The position numbers were made by a program, and so were the translations under genes. From Azorinus chamasolen (Eukaryota; Mollusca; Bivalvia; Cardiida; Solecurtidae), in the NCBI GenBank assembly GCA_963576725.1, contig OY755242.1, positions 23,444,156-23,508,155 on the forward strand: a stretch of 64,000 nucleotides of DNA, read 5' to 3'. Position 1 is the stretch's first letter. Every line of letters starts with the position of its first letter. This document shows, one piece after another, positions 60,743 through 64,000 of this stretch. The notes beneath the pieces are model-generated. The model saw nothing but the letters and a program-made list of their open reading frames with translations. It ran no database searches and was not told the origin of the DNA.

Positions 60743-63700
60743 GACAGTGGTGAAGAGCTTAAGATTCTTTCATGGAACATCAACGGTTTAACACGAAAAA
60801 TAGGTGACATTGAGTTTACAAACATATTAAAATCTTATGACTTAATAATCTTAAGTGAAACATGGTTAAGTGACAAAAATCAGATAAATTTACAAATAGA
60901 AAGCTTTGAGTGTTACCATTTATACGGAAATAAATCGTTTGGAACCAAACGAGGACGCTACAGCGGAGGCATCTCTATTTACTTTAAAAAATGTCTTAAA
61001 AAACATAATCTCAATTGTGGAAACAAACAAAAATGGTATTATATGGTTAAAAATAGGAAACGACATTCTTTATTCTGATGAAAACGCATATATTTGTGGC
61101 ATTTACATCCCTCCAAAAGGCTCAAAAGTTTTAGCATCAAACGATATAGATTTTTTCGAAGAAATCGAAAAAGGTATCGAGAAATATAATAAATTAGGAA
61201 ATACATATATTACAGGCGACTTCAATTCAAGAACAGGGTTAATACCAGATCTATTAGTTTACGATGAATATCTTGATGATAGCGATGATGAAGATAACGA
61301 TATACTATCAACTCGAAATTCATTATTAAATAGATACAATGAAGATAAAATCATAGATGAAAATGGGCGCAAGCTTGTAAATTTATGTAAATCAACAGAT
61401 CACATTATAGTAAATGGCAGACTCCACAAGGATAAATACATAGGTCAGTTTACTTTCTGTTCATCTCGTGGTATGAGTGTAACAGATTACTTAATAACGG
61501 AAAAACAAAATATTGAATATATACATGACTTTAGCATTCTTGACTGGTGTAGTTTCTCTGACCATGCACCTTTATATTATAGCCTAAAGCTAAAATACAA
61601 CAGAAATAAGCAATGCATAAATGACTTAGCCCTTAGCAACAACAGCACAGAAATAATGAAATTCCAAAACGAAAAAAATGATTTTTTTCTACAAAGTCTG
61701 ACAGAAAATATAGAAGAAATATCAAAACTCGAAACTCAACCTGAAATAACAGTAAATGAAAGCGTAGAAATACTTACAAGCTTCCTACATAAAAATGCAA
61801 TGAGCGTTTTCACCAAATCGCACAATAAAGATAATAAAAAATATCATAAAAATAATAATAAATGGTTTGATGACAAATGCAAACAAACCAAGGTCACTTT
61901 TAAAGCCGCTAGAAACGAATTTTCAAGAAATAAATCAACTGAAAATAGACTTCTTTTCACGCGTGCTAGAACAAAATATAATTACGCAAAAAGAATAGCT
62001 CAAAATAAATTTAAAATAAAGCAAGGACAAAAATTAGAATCAATATCAAAAAAGCAGCCAAGAAATTTCTGGAAATCAATAAAAAAATGTTTTACCAAAC
62101 CAAGCTCAGTAAATAATATAGATATTGACAGTCTACATCAACATTTTAACGAATTATTAAATATAAATGAAAACACACAAAACACAGAAATACAAAATGA
62201 TATAAATGATAATTACTTAGACGCAATTATCACAGAACAGGAGGTTATCTATGCAGCAATGAAACAGAAAAATAATAAGGCCTGTGGGCCTGACGAGTTA
62301 CCGGCTGAAATCATTAAATCATCTATAAATATCATCTCACCCTATCTAACGATAATATTTAACAAATTATTCACACAATCTGAATACCCAGATAAATGGG
62401 GACTTGGTTATTTAACACCAATATTTAAAACCGGAGACGAAACCGATGCAAAAAATTATAGAGGAATAACCCTAAATAATATTTTAGCAAAAATATACTC
62501 TCAAGTTCTACTTAATAGATTAAATAAGTGGTCTATAGAGAACGAAAAAATTTCAAACTGCCAGTTTGGTTTTCAAAAAGGTAAAAGTACAGCTGATTGT
62601 GTATTCTTACTAAATTCTATAATTCAAAAAGTTTTACACTCAAATAGTAAATTATACTGTGCTTTCATAGATTATGAAAAATGCTTCGACAAGATAAATC
62701 GTTCTATTTTATGGCAAAAATTAATCAATGAAAATATAAGCACGAAATTTACTATAGCGTTAAAAGCCATGTACTCTTCAGTAAGATGCTCTATTAAACT
62801 GAATGGTTCTCTATCTGATGAAATCCTATCGGGAACTGGATTAAAACAAGGGGACGCAACCTCTTCTCTGCTCTTCATTTATTTCGTAAATGACGTAATA
62901 AATCATATAAACACAGACATAGAAGGTATTTTTACCATAGATGACGTAAAGCTATTCCTTTTATCATACGCGGATGACCAGATATTATTTAGCCTAAACC
63001 CGGAATCATTGCAAAGCATGATTTACAATCTAGAGAATTATTGTCAAACGTATAAATTAAAAATAAATACAAGAAAAACAAAGATTATGATTTTTGAACG
63101 AAGCCAAAGACAAACACATTATAACTTCTACCTAAATAATGAAAAGATAGAAATAGTTCCTTCCTTTAAATATCTAGGTGTACAGTTATTCAGAAATGGA
63201 AATTGGAACAGAACACAAAAATATATCGCAGAACACGCCTCGAAGGCTTTATACAAACTGTTCTCTATTTTTCAGCAGTATGAATTTAAAACAAGTAATA
63301 AATGTAAGTTATTTGACATCTTAGTAGGTTCGATCCTTAACTATTGTTCCGAAGTATGGGGCTGGCATGATGGAAAGAACATTGAATTAATACATACCAA
63401 ATTCTGTCGAAAGGTTTTATCAGTCAAAATCTCAACAAATCTTGATGGATTATATGGTGAATTAGGCAGAACTCCACTTAAGATAAACAGACATATAAAC
63501 ATAATCAAATATTGGCAAAAAATATTAAATTCAAACGAAAATTCAATTATCAAAAAAGTGTATAACATGATGAAGCACGACGCAGACAGCAATATTACAT
63601 ATAGAGGTGAAAACTGGGCACTTAACATTAAACACACGTTAGATAATTTAGGTCTATCATACATATGGAATGATCAGGTGCTATCAGACTATAATGTTGC

Positions 63701-64000
63701 ACAAATTCAACAAAGACTATTAGATCAATTCAAACAAACTTGGTACACCAACATTAATAATTCAAGAAGACTATTTTATTATGTTCGCTATAAACATGAG
63801 TTTGAATTAGAAAACTATTTAGATCTAATTTATGATAATAAATTCAGAAACGCAATATCAAGACTCAGATTATCATCCCACCAACTTATGATAGAAAAGG
63901 GAAGATATAATAATACCCCAAGAGATCAAAGAACATGTAAAGTATGTAACACAACTGCAATCGAATCAGAATATCATTTTCTGTTAATTTGTCCCTTATA
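60743..64000 (+). CDS. LINE ORF2: endonuclease-reverse transcriptase (frameshifted, partial)
   Basis: Over 1,080 codons, running off the window. The EEP endonuclease comes first: ILSWNINGL, LSETWL, then after the frameshift GIYIPP, ITGDFNSRTG (61206-61235), SVTDYLI and SDHAPLYY. Then reverse transcriptase: YLTPIFKTGD, NYRGITL, FGFQKGKSTADCVF, motif A FIDYEKCFDK (Asp codon 62670), motif B GLKQGDATSSLLF (S where P is usual), motif C YADD (62967-62978), then KYLGVQL. At the edge is a CxxC...HxxxxC knuckle (63936-63992). The first part is in the ORF1 frame. At the A6 run 60986-60991 the frame moves by +1, and the rest is open to 64000. There is no ATG before the endonuclease core. Clade not settled (jockey/CR1-like or L1-like). 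Confidence 0.9.

Overview
The window is eukaryotic, AT-rich, repeat-dominated intergenic DNA. It resembles a lophotrochozoan genome, most likely a bivalve mollusc. That guess rests on the density of small palindromic transposons and on the transposon types present; no species-diagnostic host gene is visible. I see no complete host protein-coding gene. Almost all short open frames are chance readings through palindromes or tandem repeats. The one substantial coding unit is a LINE retrotransposon at the right edge.

Layout: 1-1432 holds a ~954-bp direct repeat with a foldback inside it. From 1.4 to 31 kb the DNA is a mosaic of 150-310 bp MITEs in two groups. The first group is flanked by TTAA, starts with CCC and is piggyBac-like; I call its families TTAA-a, b, b', g, h, i and j. 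The second is flanked by TA, starts with CAG and is pogo/Tigger-like; I call its families TA-c, TA-d and TA-e. Foldback elements FB-E and FB-F, a fossil LINE tail (9.36-9.81 kb), an AAATGC-rich inverted-repeat pair (23.9-24.9 kb), a tRNA-headed SINE-like piece (27.3 kb) and a decayed mariner transposase (30.3-30.7 kb) are scattered among them. Three large minisatellites follow: 31.1-31.95 kb (28-bp unit), 38.47-39.49 kb (23-bp unit) and 42.13-45.27 kb (35-bp unit with a ~1.2-kb higher-order period). More MITEs lie between them. At 48.1-48.6 kb four ~135-bp units carry AGGTCA half sites, three of them as perfect AGGTCAnnnTGACCT palindromes. At 52.39-53.85 kb is a non-autonomous hAT element with an exact 8-bp target duplication, itself hit by a TTAA-g MITE. 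At 54.7-55.9 kb two small candidate first exons with splice donors are the only hints of host or transposase genes. From ~59.4 kb to the edge runs the LINE, with ORF1 intact and ORF2 carrying one frameshift and leaving the window.

The main pattern is architectural. Several MITE families with different ends share a design: short terminal repeats around a long internal hairpin. Five families in both groups use the same hairpin apex, GCTCCTATAGGAGC or a close variant. The b/g/h/i/j hairpins also share a stem grammar with one fixed self-mismatch (A opposite A, or T opposite T on the other strand) in otherwise well-paired stems. Nested insertions and a paralogous empty site inside the window allow part of the insertion order to be read.
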